From Fragum whitleyi (taxonomy: Eukaryota; Mollusca; Bivalvia; Cardiida; Cardiidae), in contig OX411552.1 in NCBI GenBank assembly GCA_948146395.1, positions 3,285,501-3,349,500 of the forward strand: 64,000 bases of DNA. The letters run 5' to 3'. Below the pieces are notes generated by a model, which was not told the DNA's origin, ran no database searches, and saw nothing but the letters and a program-made list of their open reading frames with translations. Of the stretch, positions 34,955-44,768 are shown piece after piece; position 1 is the stretch's first letter, and the number at the start of each line of letters is the position of its first letter. A program made the position numbers and the translations under genes.

Positions 34955-35550
34955 GATGCCCAACTCTGCCACTCCCATATTTTGGGGGTCAATCAAATGT
35001 CACAAACGACTTTTGAGAATTGTCACCCAAGGACCATTTCTGCCAAGTTTGGTAAAAAAAAACATTGGTTACTGAGTAGAAGATGTTTAAAGAATTTGGG
35101 GTCAAAATAAGCCCTGCCCTGTCTCGCCAATAATAAGGGATCAATTAAAATTCAACCAACAAATTTTTATATGGGTTACGGTAAGTCATTTCTGCAAAAT
35201 TTGGTTGAAATCAGCCCATTGGTTACTGAGGAGAAGATGTTAAAAGATTTGGGGAACAATATAAGCCCCGCCCTGCACCACCCATATTTGGAGGTCAATA
35301 TTCTATGGACAAGTTTTGAGAAGGGTCACCCAAGGAATATATCAGCCCAGATTGATCGAATTAACTGCTATTTAGTTAATGAAGAGAAGATTATTAAAGA
35401 GTTTCGGAACAATATAAGCCCCGCTGTGCCACACCCATATTTGGAGGTCAATCAAAATTTCACAAATGAGTTTTGAGAAGATTCACCCAAGGAACATTCC
35501 TGCCAAGTAAGTTTAAAATCTGCCCATTGGTTACCGTGGAGAAGATGTTT
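34955..35550 (+). repeat. Continuation of the interrupted minisatellite array
   Basis: About four units with CTGCCACTCCCATATTTTGG, GGGGTCAATCAAA, GAGAAGGGTCACCCAAGGAA and AGCCCATTGGTTACTGAGGA. The first bases GATGCCCAACTCTGCCAC join seamlessly to the left flank once the LTR element and one GATG are removed. Confidence 0.7.
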
Positions 35551-35653
35551 CTACTTTTCAAACAATGTTTTCCTAAGCTTTATAATATTTCAAGAAAGGA
35601 CTCCAATGTCTAGCACAAGGACCCTTGAATCCTAGGGATCCTTAGATCTTAGG

Positions 35654-35726
35654 ACGACTTAGTGTGAAACAGTTGTAAATGCCTTTATGTTTATAGGCAC
35701 TTACAACTGTTTCACACTGAGCTATT
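35654..35726. mobile_element. Palindromic MITE (family P1), copy 6
   Basis: Arms CTTAGTGTGAAACAGTTGTA and TACAACTGTTTCACACTGAG with an AT-rich loop. Slightly diverged (AATGCC versus GGCACT). Confidence 0.7.
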
Positions 35727-37439
35727 GAAGTTTTCTTTGTTTCTAACTAAAAAGGAATGATTTCACATACCTTTAAAATTCTAATGGAACCCCATGCTCT
35801 AGTATAACCCCATTGCCTTTTTTGGCCGTCAAAATTGACCTTTTTGACTGATTAAACCCTCTGATAACCTCCCACCCTCACCCAAACCGCACAGTCTGAC
35901 TAGGGTCGACACTTTAAGCACTACCTAGATGGTCCCTTTTTGTGTGACAGATCACATTTATGAATTATTATGAATTATTAGCTTTTGATTTTTATCTGGA
36001 CTTTGCAGTCATTATGTAAATCTCCTTTTTTCAGTATTTCGGCGAATTTTCCACATTGTTACAATTTTACCCTCTAATACAGCCCCATCCCCTTTAAAAG
36101 AAATATTATGAGATTTAACGATTCTTATAAAACCATGGGGTTGTATAAGAGCTTTAAGGGTACAGTAAATTCTGAGGTCCCACTCAGGCCATGACGGCTC
36201 AATATAATTTGCGATGAGTCAAAGAAAACCAGCTGCTTTTGATTTTTTCTCATTTTCTCAGAAGCTACCAGGGAAAGCTGTGCAATATCATTAACTAATC
36301 AGATTTTTATTGGAAAATTGTGGCCAATTTTAAAATCACATGGCGAAGGCAATTTCATATTAAGTGCCTGAAAACAATATAGAAAGTATGTTGGAGGTAA
36401 ATTTTCATTGATTGCATGTTATTGGTTGACTACTAAAATTGAGACTATGTCTTGAATTCAAATGTAAAATTAATAAATTTGAGACTATGTCTTGAATAAA
36501 TTCAAATATAAGATTGATAACTAAATGCTGGCTTGCACTTATATTCAGCATTTTAAAGCACGCAGGTTTTGAGAGTCTGAGTAGCAAGAACTATCTGATG
36601 TGATTTCCCTGGACTGTCTTCGGATCAACTGTAGAAAAGAATTGATTCTTGTAGTTCAGCCTAAAATGTTCATATATATCAAACACTTTTTATACTTTTG
36701 ATAAAGGAACAGCTTTACTTTGATGGTTCCCATGAAAACAAGATTATTGCTTTAAAGAAATAGTATACATCAAAAGCAGGGACTCCAAGAGCTCATGAAA
36801 GGACCTCTAACATCTCAGTGGTTGAGTCTTTTGGACCCCATTTTGTCCATGCCAGACTAAATCCTGCACTAATACAGTTACCAACATTGTGAAATTGACG
36901 CTAATTCTGAATAAATTTATTCTAAAGCACTCGTTCAGTGCTCAAATCATAGTATTCAAATTGGTTACTCCAATCACTCAAAAAATCTCTGAAATCGATA
37001 AAAAAACACTTCAAAATTGTTTGAAACTATCAACATTTCATTAAAATAAATAGAATCATACTGTGATTTTAATCGGGCTGGTGTTTTTAAAGCATTAATT
37101 AAGTCTGTAAAGAAAGAAAAAGAAATGTATTGTAAATTATATTGAAGGGAGATAATAAAATATCACTATTTTGTCTATTAGGACGAAATTATGGATATCA
37201 TATAACCATCATTTAAAACTCACTCCTCCAGCTCATTCAATTTCATTCTGAAATTATTTCGAAATCATTCACCTAGGCAATTACACCACATTCTTAGGTG
37301 TAGGTCTGCAGAATAAAAACTAGGGGATTTTGACTAGAAAATTTATAAATTTCCAAAGTGCAACTCCAGTTTCCCTCCCCTTTGCAGGAGGGTTTTCCCC
37401 TAACTGTGATTACATTACCTTCTCTATGAAAATTATTTA
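35727..37439. other. No gene seen; short duplicated segment and hairpin remnant
   Basis: GAGACTATGTCTTGAAT occurs twice at about 36440 and 36480, a small local duplication. At about 37143-37200, GAAGGGAGATAATAAAATAT with ATTTTGTC and GACGAAAT resembles the hairpin repeat at 49286 and 57298. No coding signal. Confidence 0.45.
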
Positions 37440-37618
37440 GAGCAAGGGTGTAATTACCATTATGCACATTACTCAAGTGCATAATACAAATTAAATCTGG
37501 TCGAAAAAATACCATTGATGAATGATCATAACATAGCAACTACAGATTTTTCAAGCTTAAGATACAATGTTTTGACCATTCATCAATGATTAAATCATTC
37601 AAATAATCTCTTGGGATC
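37440..37618 (+). repeat. Left half of the target repeat of the Ty3/gypsy element
   Basis: Contains TACCATTATGCACATTACTC, GTGCATAATACAAA and CCATTCATCAATGATTAAAT up to GGGATC, paralogous to 4410-4544. The right half resumes at 45782 with GATCCTTGCTCTG. Confidence 0.65.
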
Positions 37619-38142
37619 TGTCACAGAGGACCCTGTGACGTAGATATTCTAATAATAAAATGAATAATAAAATGAATAATAATAAAGTTCAGTAATATAA
37701 AATTATAATGATGAAAGCATTGAGAGAATTGAAGTATTATGTATAAATTGTATATAATTTTTGTAAGTGTGAGAGAAGTGAGAAAGGTTTATTTCTTTTG
37801 ATATTTTTGTTCTTTATATTGTAATTTTCTTTGCTATAACTTGTAATGATTAAGACTTAAGTCAAAGCCTAAGTAAAATCTTTAACTTATTTAATTTGAT
37901 TAATTCCAATTTGTTAAAATATGTTTAATTCAGAATTTATTGATAAATCTGATTTTTTCAAGATTATCTGTTAAATATAATTCCTATAAGGGACCATTTC
38001 ATAATAGAAGTGTTTTCACACCTTTTTGATAATGTTAACTTAAATTACTTATCTGTTTTAACTTGCTAATTTGTACCATTAACTTTTATTGGCTATTTTG
38101 TGTAAAGTATTTTCATTGGTTACTTTAAGTAACATTCTTTGA

Positions 38143-38149
38143 CTATAAA
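38143..38149 (+). promoter_or_regulatory. TATA-like box in the 5' LTR
   Basis: CTATAAAT preceded about 25-50 bases upstream by ATTGG motifs (TATTGGC near 38089, CATTGGT near 38113). The arrangement fits an RNA polymerase II promoter in U3. The 3' LTR carries the same at about 45293. Confidence 0.5.
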
Positions 38150-38435
38150 TTGGGAGAAGAACGAGAAAGGAGAGTTTTTTAGAGTTTAGGATAGGAGTTG
38201 TTTTTTTGAGTCTGGAACATTTAGAATATTTGGAATTGCAGTTAAATAATTATATTTGAACAAAATTTAACTTAGAAACGTATTATGAAGAAATATTATT
38301 TGCTTGAAAAATTCTATACTTTGACTTAATAGCTGAATCATCAATTGTAAATACTGTAATTAAAGTAGATAGAACTGTGAATTGCCAGTCTTAGTTGGTT
38401 CATCCGAAACTTACTCTGTGCTCCAAACGGTGGAG

Positions 38436-38441
38436 AATAAA
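38436..38441 (+). terminator. Polyadenylation signal in the LTR
   Basis: AATAAA, followed directly by a second AATAAAA-like copy (GAATAAAATAAAATCGG). The 3' LTR copy at about 45586-45591 would direct 3' end formation of the genomic RNA. Confidence 0.5.
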
Positions 38442-38633
38442 ATAAAATCGGAGTGCAGAGGACCCCTGAGGTGATAGTGACTCTTTTGACACAAACTAGC
38501 TGCCGCTAAGGTTTACCTGGGCTGCTGATTCCCCAACGTTCAGTGCCTGGTACCTGTCTACCTACAACCCAGATGCACCGATTACGTAGTGACCTAGTTA
38601 TTATGTGCTGACGAAAGGGCCCGCTGTCCCAAG

Positions 38634-38651
38634 TGGTTGGAGTAATCCGGG
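38634..38651 (+). other. Primer-binding-like site of the Ty3/gypsy element
   Basis: TGGTTGGAGTAATCCGGG starts 2 bases after the LTR. It matches the site of the non-autonomous element (TGGTGGAGAATCCGGG) except for two extra T residues, and GTATC follows, as in a T-arm complement. Either the primer is a variant tRNA or this copy has two small insertions in its site. Confidence 0.5.
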
Positions 38652-39072
38652 TATCAAATGAACATTTGTAAACCAGTTTTGGAGTAGTCAATCAAGAAGG
38701 TTATTCTGATGTTCATTAACATTCCACTTGACGACCAGTTTTACATTCGATGTGAAGGACCAAACCAGGGAAACAGACACACAGAGACAAGACTAATGCA
38801 GAAGAATCAAGACTTTACCATAGAAATTTGGTGAGTACAATCTTATTTGCGTTTGTCTCTCATAGGTCTGTTGATGTGACTACATGTAATTTTTTATGCA
38901 TAAATCACCCTGTTAGTGTCCAAAGTAAGCTATGTCAAAGGTATTGATAAAATTCTTTGCAAAATTTTAGCTTCAAATTTGTTAAAAGTGCTCAGCCCGT
39001 TTTGGCTACAATTTTCATTTTATACTTTATTTGTCGTAATTGAATTATTAACTCATTTTTTTTCTTTCAAAA
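38652..39072 (+). other. Leader of the Ty3/gypsy element, no gag
   Basis: The region where gag is expected holds only a 41-codon frame (38709-38834, starting MFINIPLDDQF). Its stop codon overlaps a good splice donor, TTTG|GTGAGT, at 38830-38831. No convincing acceptor with a pyrimidine tract joins it in frame to pol. The AG at 39115-39116 keeps phase but creates a stop, while the AG at 39124-39125 would be in phase. The stretch may be an untranslated leader or a removable intron. Confidence 0.5.
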
Positions 39073-42000
39073 ATGGCTATCAAAAAGGTATGGTGCTGCT
39101 CAAAAACAAAATGCAGAATGAATAGTGCTCAATTGTCATATGAAAAACCAAATGTCTGTTTTAGCCCAAAACTTCAAAATAATTATGTGTCTCTGACAGT
39201 AGAAAATCACAGCACCCAGTGTCTTATTGATTCAGGTGCTGAGATTAGTGCATTAAGCAAGTACCTGCTAGATATTGTAAAACCTTGTGTGGAGCTTCAA
39301 AGGAGCCATTTGTCGTCTGTTGTAGGTGTATGTGGGGAAAAACATCAAGTGCTAGGTCAAGTTAATTTAACCTTTAAATGTGGTGGTCAAACTTTAAATC
39401 ATAATTTTCATGTTTTTCAACATTTGCATTCTAAAATTCTATTAGGATTAGACTTCCTCAAGCAAAATAAGGTGCAACTAAATTTTGGAACACATGAAAT
39501 GACCATACCATCACAAACATACATGCATTCTGTGCAAATCCCCATCACATCACAAAACACTCATTCCACAACATGGGCTTACCCGATAAGTGAAACTGTC
39601 ATACCTCCACATTCTGAAAGTGTGATACCTGTTAAAGTTTCTCACTTGCTAAATAAATCTACAGTACTTTTGGAACCCAAAGCTAACCTGCAAGACTTAA
39701 ACTTAGCTGGAGGCAACTGTGTTTCATTAGTACAGAATTCTAAAAGTGTCTACAGGCTTATGAACCCCACAAATTTACCAATATTCTTAAAAACAAATTT
39801 CAAAATTGCAAAGGTTACACAAGTAGATGACAAACTAATTACAGAGACTAATTGCACTACTAACATTTCTAACCTTAGTGCTGAATCCAATGAAAACTTA
39901 GACTATGAGCAAATACTTAAAGACCTTGAAATTGATGTAGAAAGTTCTGAACTAACCTCTAACCAAAAACAATTATTAATAACATTTTTAGGCAAGAATA
40001 GGGATATTTTCGCAAAAGATCTTTCAGAACTTGGAGAAACTAACCTGCATTCACACATAATAGACACAGGTAATGCTAAACCAGTAAGTTCAGCACCATA
40101 TCGCCAAACCCCTGAGAAAAGAAGGATTCTAGAGGAACAACTTAAGGAAATGTTGGATGCCGGAGTCATAGAAGAAAGTAATTCCCCTTGGCATAGTCCT
40201 ATAATACTCATTCCAAAGCCTGGAGGATTAAACCAGTACAGATTTGTTGTTGACTATAGAAAGCTGAATGCCGTGACTGAGCAGATGTCATTTCCGATTC
40301 CTCATATGACGGACGTGTTTGACACCCTTGCTGATGCAAAGGCTTCCATCTACTCAACCCTCGACCTCCGGAGTGGATTTTGGCAGGTCCCTCTTCACAA
40401 ATCTACTAAACACAAGAGTGCTTTCATCACAGACCTTGGTATCTTTGAGTTCAATCGACTCAGTTTTGGAATGGTTAATGCGCCAATGTCCTTCCAATGT
40501 TTAATGACTAAAGTCCTCAAGAACCTTAACTTTAAAATTGCACTTGTTTACATTGATGATGTTCTTGTATTTTCTCACAGTTTTGAAGAACATTTGAATC
40601 ATTTGGACCTAGTTTTCCAAAATTTAAGAGCTGCAAATCTGAAACTGCACCCAAAGAAATGTAAATTTGGTTCCAGGTCAGTTAAATATTTAGGCCATAT
40701 TGTATCTGAGGATGGAATGAAAGTTTTGCCTGAAAATACCGAGAAAATCAGAAATGCTGCTCGTCCAAAAACTGCAAAACAAATTAAACAGACACTAGGT
40801 CTCTTTGGCTATTATAGAAAGTTTGTCAAAGATTATGCTAAGATAGCACAGCCATTGACAGATTTGTTGAAAAAAGATAAGAAATTTGAATGGACAGATC
40901 AATGTGAAGAAGCATTTAACACACTTAAGCACAAACTAATAACTGCACCTATTCTTAAGTATCCAGACTTTAACAAAGAGTTCATTCTGGCAGTTGACTC
41001 TTCGGAACACTCTATAGGGTATGTGTTGTCACAGGTCCATGATGGCCGTGAACATCCAATATGCTATGGGGGAAGAGCACTGCATAGCAATGAACTCAAG
41101 TGGCACATTACGGACAAGGAAGCACTTGCACTTGTTGAAGGAATACAGCACTTTAGACACTATCTTGCTAATCAGAAGTTTACAGTTTACACTGACAATG
41201 TGTCGGTTAAGTATCTTCAGAATATCAAAGATTGTCAAGTCCGTTTAGGACGCTGGAGCATACTTCTTCAAGGTTATACATTTGAGATTAAGCACCGTGC
41301 TGGAAGCTCAAATGGCAATGCAGATTTCCTTTCCCGCCAACACTATCCAAACTCAACTCCAGCTTGTACCAACGAGCTAGCCGATCACATCAGCTCACTT
41401 TCAACAGGATACATGGAACCTACACAGGTAACATTTGTATATCCTTGGGAAGACGAGGTAACTGTTATGGCTTCATTGGACAAGGCTGGGCAACAGGAGA
41501 ACTTGGAATTTACAGACCTCATCAAACATCAGAAGGAGTGTCCAGATTTCCAGGATCTCTACAGCTATCTTTCAGATAGGACAGTGCCAGATCATCCTAG
41601 AAAAGCAACTACAGTGGTTGCGGAGGCTGTCAACTACGCACTAGAAGACGGAGTACTCTTGCATTTCTACAGCAGACGTGCTAAGAAGTTGCATGAAGAA
41701 GAGCGTCTAGTGAAGCAGATTGCAGTGCCTAGACTACTGAGGGATGATGTTTTGAAAGCATACCATGACTGTGTAGCAGGTGGTGGTCATCAAGGCTTTG
41801 AGAGGACATATGCAGCAGTAAGAAACAAGTACTACTGGCCCTCGATGTATGAAAACATTCGACAGTATGTTAAAACTTGTGAAATCTGTCAGCAGTCTAA
41901 GAGAGCCTACCATGCCAGACCTCCTCCTTTGCACCCACAACCAGTAGATGATGTTTTCAGCAGATGGCATATGGACATCTTGAGTGGGCTACCAACAACA

Positions 42001-44277
42001 AAGGATAAGTACAAACACATTCTTTTAGTTGTTGATAGCTACTCTAAATGGGCGGAATGTTTCCCCCTCAGATCACAGTCAGCTGAAGAAGTTGCTAACA
42101 TACTGTTCAGAGAGATAATTGCTAGATATGGAGCCCCTAGAGTGTTACTAAGTGACCGAGGTAAAAACTTCATGTCTAATTTGGTAAAGGCCTTAGCAGA
42201 GCTCTTTGAGATAAAACGTACTTATACCAGTGCATATCATCCAATGACCAATGGACTTGTGGAGTCCAAAAACTCGTACCTGCTCCAGGCATTTAGAGCT
42301 TACTGTACAAACCAACAAGATGACTGGGTTGATTTGCTACCAGGAATCATGATGGCATACAGGTCCACTCCAGCAACTCAATCTACTGATTTCAGTCCCT
42401 TCTTCCTTTTGTTTGGCCGTGAGATGAGACTGCCCATTGACACAGTTCTTCAGCCTAAGAACACTCTACCTCAACATTATCAGGTACATCTCAGTAATAT
42501 ATTGCACAACTTAGAAACATGTAGGAAAATAGCTAAAGAAAACATTACACATGCACAGGAAAAATACAAATACCAATATGACAAAAATTCAAAGCTTCCT
42601 GCATTTAGACCTGCTCAGAGAGTATGGCTATACTGCACTAAGGTACCTGTAGGTAAAGCACCTAAACTACATCGTAAATGGGTCGGTCCTTACTACATTA
42701 CAATGGTAGGACCAAATGACACATACAAACTCAGGCATAGTCAAACAAATAAAGAAGTCAAATCTTTAGTCAATGCTATGAGACTTAAACCTTATTATGA
42801 TCCTGAAACAAGACCAACCAATCCCCCAGATGAACTGGAACAGGGCAATATTGAGTTGGATCCTGATCAAATTCAAGATGAATTTGAGCAAGAAAACAAC
42901 GAAAATGGGGAAAATATTGTTAATCAATCCCAGAACACAGTAACTGTTTCTCAGAATAAACTGAGGAATTATACAGTGCAAAATAAAAGGTCAGGACAAA
43001 ATGTACCTGGGTCTATAGATGATGCTCACAAGGTTGAGCACATATCAGATACGCATTTAAGAGCAAAACCTAAATCAAATTCTGAAAAAAAGGACACAAC
43101 ATATGCTCCTGTCAAGAAATGTTCTATAAAGGTTAAAACTTCAGACAATAAATGTCAAAATGTACATGATCAAAAGGTACCACTTCATACTTATCACATT
43201 AAAAATAAGCAAGAGTCAATTAAAACTAACCAAGCTGAAATTAAAAAGCATAAAGGTGAAAATAACTCTCAAAATGCTAACAAAGCACAAAATGATAATC
43301 AACATATCAGAAACACAGCATCATCAAGCAACCAAAATAAGACAAACATTTCCTCAGATCAAACCACTAATAAACAAACACCCTCTTGTAAAGACTGTGC
43401 AACCAAAACATGCAAACCATTCAATTCTGACTGCATTAAGGCAATTCTTGCATCAAGCCGTAGCAATGGAGCACTTTACTACAAAATAAAGTTTCAAGAC
43501 AAAAGATCAGAGTGGCATTTTCCTTGTAAAATACCTGATCATTTAATAAGGGAATTTCATGCAAGTAAGACCATGTCAGGCAGAAGAAGGAAAAAGAAAC
43601 TTCAAAAACACAAATTTTTCAATACAGAAAAACAAAATTCTATCAATAACATCAACACACAAAAAACTGATTCCAAAGCATCACAAACTTATGATTTAAT
43701 TGACAATACCACACAAACAAATCAAAAAGAAGAAAATACCTCACAATCTCCCAATAGTCAAAACGAAACCAACCTGAGTGATCAACCTCAGGACAGATCA
43801 GATGACAATGCTTTTAAGTCCAAGATAGAAGACAAATTTCAATCAGAGCAATGGATTGGTATAACTGTGTTGAATAGTCGACCATACTATATCACCAAAA
43901 TAGGATCAAATGAGCCGCAATACAAAACCATTACTTCCTCTCATGACATTGCAACAAGTTTCATTAATTGGCTTATTGATTGGCAAAAGGAAAGAATGAA
44001 AGAATTAAAAATAGAATTTCTTAAGCTCAATGACAAGCCAGCTACTGCAGACACAGACACTAAGAAAATAGGACTCAAAGCAATTGACAAAATTCATGAA
44101 ATAAAATGTGGTGAAGAAGATTTAATGTTATTGGTAAGTTACAGAAATCCCTACCTTTCTCCAGATTGGGTTCCTTTAAAACAAACCCCACCAGGAGCTA
44201 TAGAAAACTTCATACAATTTTTACTGTCAGATCACAAAAGGCAAAGGGTTGATAAATATAACTTTAAGAAAAAATAA
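39073..44277 (+). CDS. Ty3/gypsy Pol polyprotein with chromo-like and chromo-shadow-like C-terminus
   Basis: 1734 codons, uninterrupted. The start AAAAATGGC has a good context. The order is retropepsin LIDSGAEIS (catalytic D53); reverse transcriptase with VIEESNSPWHSPI, D431 in LDLRSGF and YIDD (D495, D496); RNase H with AVDSSEHS (D642); integrase zinc finger H898, H906, C936, C939; and core D968, D1028, E1064, with 35 residues between the last two. A GPY/F module, KWVGPYYIT, lies near 1203. A hydrophilic N/Q/K-rich extension of about 480 residues follows. At about 1451-1500, ILASSRSNGALYYKIKF through PDHLIREFHASK resembles a chromodomain. At about 1665-1722, EEDLMLLVSYR, then PDWVPLKQTPPGAIENFIQF, resembles a chromo-shadow domain. 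All catalytic residues are present, so the enzymes are probably functional. The chromo assignments are mine by eye. The absence of gag means particle formation would need a separate source. Confidence 0.9.
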   Translation: MAIKKVWCCSKTKCRMNSAQLSYEKPNVCFSPKLQNNYVSLTVENHSTQCLIDSGAEISALSKYLLDIVKPCVELQRSHLSSVVGVCGEKHQVLGQVNLTFKCGGQTLNHNFHVFQHLHSKILLGLDFLKQNKVQLNFGTHEMTIPSQTYMHSVQIPITSQNTHSTTWAYPISETVIPPHSESVIPVKVSHLLNKSTVLLEPKANLQDLNLAGGNCVSLVQNSKSVYRLMNPTNLPIFLKTNFKIAKVTQVDDKLITETNCTTNISNLSAESNENLDYEQILKDLEIDVESSELTSNQKQLLITFLGKNRDIFAKDLSELGETNLHSHIIDTGNAKPVSSAPYRQTPEKRRILEEQLKEMLDAGVIEESNSPWHSPIILIPKPGGLNQYRFVVDYRKLNAVTEQMSFPIPHMTDVFDTLADAKASIYSTLDLRSGFWQVPLHKSTKHKSAFITDLGIFEFNRLSFGMVNAPMSFQCLMTKVLKNLNFKIALVYIDDVLVFSHSFEEHLNHLDLVFQNLRAANLKLHPKKCKFGSRSVKYLGHIVSEDGMKVLPENTEKIRNAARPKTAKQIKQTLGLFGYYRKFVKDYAKIAQPLTDLLKKDKKFEWTDQCEEAFNTLKHKLITAPILKYPDFNKEFILAVDSSEHSIGYVLSQVHDGREHPICYGGRALHSNELKWHITDKEALALVEGIQHFRHYLANQKFTVYTDNVSVKYLQNIKDCQVRLGRWSILLQGYTFEIKHRAGSSNGNADFLSRQHYPNSTPACTNELADHISSLSTGYMEPTQVTFVYPWEDEVTVMASLDKAGQQENLEFTDLIKHQKECPDFQDLYSYLSDRTVPDHPRKATTVVAEAVNYALEDGVLLHFYSRRAKKLHEEERLVKQIAVPRLLRDDVLKAYHDCVAGGGHQGFERTYAAVRNKYYWPSMYENIRQYVKTCEICQQSKRAYHARPPPLHPQPVDDVFSRWHMDILSGLPTTKDKYKHILLVVDSYSKWAECFPLRSQSAEEVANILFREIIARYGAPRVLLSDRGKNFMSNLVKALAELFEIKRTYTSAYHPMTNGLVESKNSYLLQAFRAYCTNQQDDWVDLLPGIMMAYRSTPATQSTDFSPFFLLFGREMRLPIDTVLQPKNTLPQHYQVHLSNILHNLETCRKIAKENITHAQEKYKYQYDKNSKLPAFRPAQRVWLYCTKVPVGKAPKLHRKWVGPYYITMVGPNDTYKLRHSQTNKEVKSLVNAMRLKPYYDPETRPTNPPDELEQGNIELDPDQIQDEFEQENNENGENIVNQSQNTVTVSQNKLRNYTVQNKRSGQNVPGSIDDAHKVEHISDTHLRAKPKSNSEKKDTTYAPVKKCSIKVKTSDNKCQNVHDQKVPLHTYHIKNKQESIKTNQAEIKKHKGENNSQNANKAQNDNQHIRNTASSSNQNKTNISSDQTTNKQTPSCKDCATKTCKPFNSDCIKAILASSRSNGALYYKIKFQDKRSEWHFPCKIPDHLIREFHASKTMSGRRRKKKLQKHKFFNTEKQNSINNINTQKTDSKASQTYDLIDNTTQTNQKEENTSQSPNSQNETNLSDQPQDRSDDNAFKSKIEDKFQSEQWIGITVLNSRPYYITKIGSNEPQYKTITSSHDIATSFINWLIDWQKERMKELKIEFLKLNDKPATADTDTKKIGLKAIDKIHEIKCGEEDLMLLVSYRNPYLSPDWVPLKQTPPGAIENFIQFLLSDHKRQRVDKYNFKKK

Positions 44278-44756
44278 TAATCAGCTAATCAATTATTTCT
44301 TTCAAAATAAAAGATGTTAGATTTTTACATGATTCAAATTCATTCTTTTTCCTAAATATTTACTACAAGTCACTAGCTTAGCAGTTCAAGGTCAACTTTG
44401 AATATTAGCTTACTTTTCACTTTGCAAAAGTTCCAATGACTGGTTTATTCTGACCCATGTAGTCACATCAACTGATCTTTGATTGCTAAACTCATGGAGG
44501 ATTGTACTCTATCATAATTGCATCATATTAGTAACAATCTGATAGTTTTGTAATTGCTTTTGATCATATACTGTGTTTTCATTCAGTATTATATTACATT
44601 ATCTTTAAGAGTTAAATTTTGTAGCATTTCAGAGTAATATTACTTAGTCTTTCAAAGTAAAATTTTTGTAGCATTATTTGCATCAGCTTTATGATTATTG
44701 TTTAACTATTTTTCTCTGTGTCTTTACCATCTTGTTCGAGGACGAACATCTTCAAC
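44278..44756 (+). other. 3' untranslated region of the Ty3/gypsy element
   Basis: AT-rich sequence between the pol stop and the purine tract. No env frame or other gene is visible. Confidence 0.6.
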
Positions 44757-44764
44757 AAGGGGGG
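44757..44764 (+). other. Polypurine tract
   Basis: AAGGGGGG followed by TATC and the TG of the 3' LTR. It would prime plus-strand DNA synthesis. The four intervening bases are unusual but similar spacing is seen in the non-autonomous element (GAGGGCAG, TTGCA, TGTG). Confidence 0.6.
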
Positions 44765-44768
44765 TATC

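Larger units (their letters stand above)
37619..38631 (+). repeat. 5' LTR of the Ty3/gypsy element
   Basis: 1013 bp, TG...CA. The first part is AT-rich with AATAATAAAATG repeats. A promoter-like cluster lies near 38089-38149 and a polyadenylation signal at 38436-38441. This layout suggests U3 up to about 38170, then R and U5. Confidence 0.9.

Noticed and set aside
37616..37618. LTR boundary starting at ATC rather than TG
   Set aside because: ATC is shared by both contexts, but TG...CA ends with a GATC duplication, supported by the paralogous empty site, explain it better.
38916..39125. 69-codon open frame before Pol as a candidate gag
   Set aside because: No capsid or zinc-knuckle features, overlaps the Pol start in another frame, hydrophobic and AT-driven.
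39903..43489. Open frames on either strand inside Pol
   Set aside because: Shadows of the 1734-codon frame; none has recognisable motifs.
44278..44756. An env gene after Pol
   Set aside because: No open frame in this stretch; the Pol extension lacks signal peptide and membrane segments.
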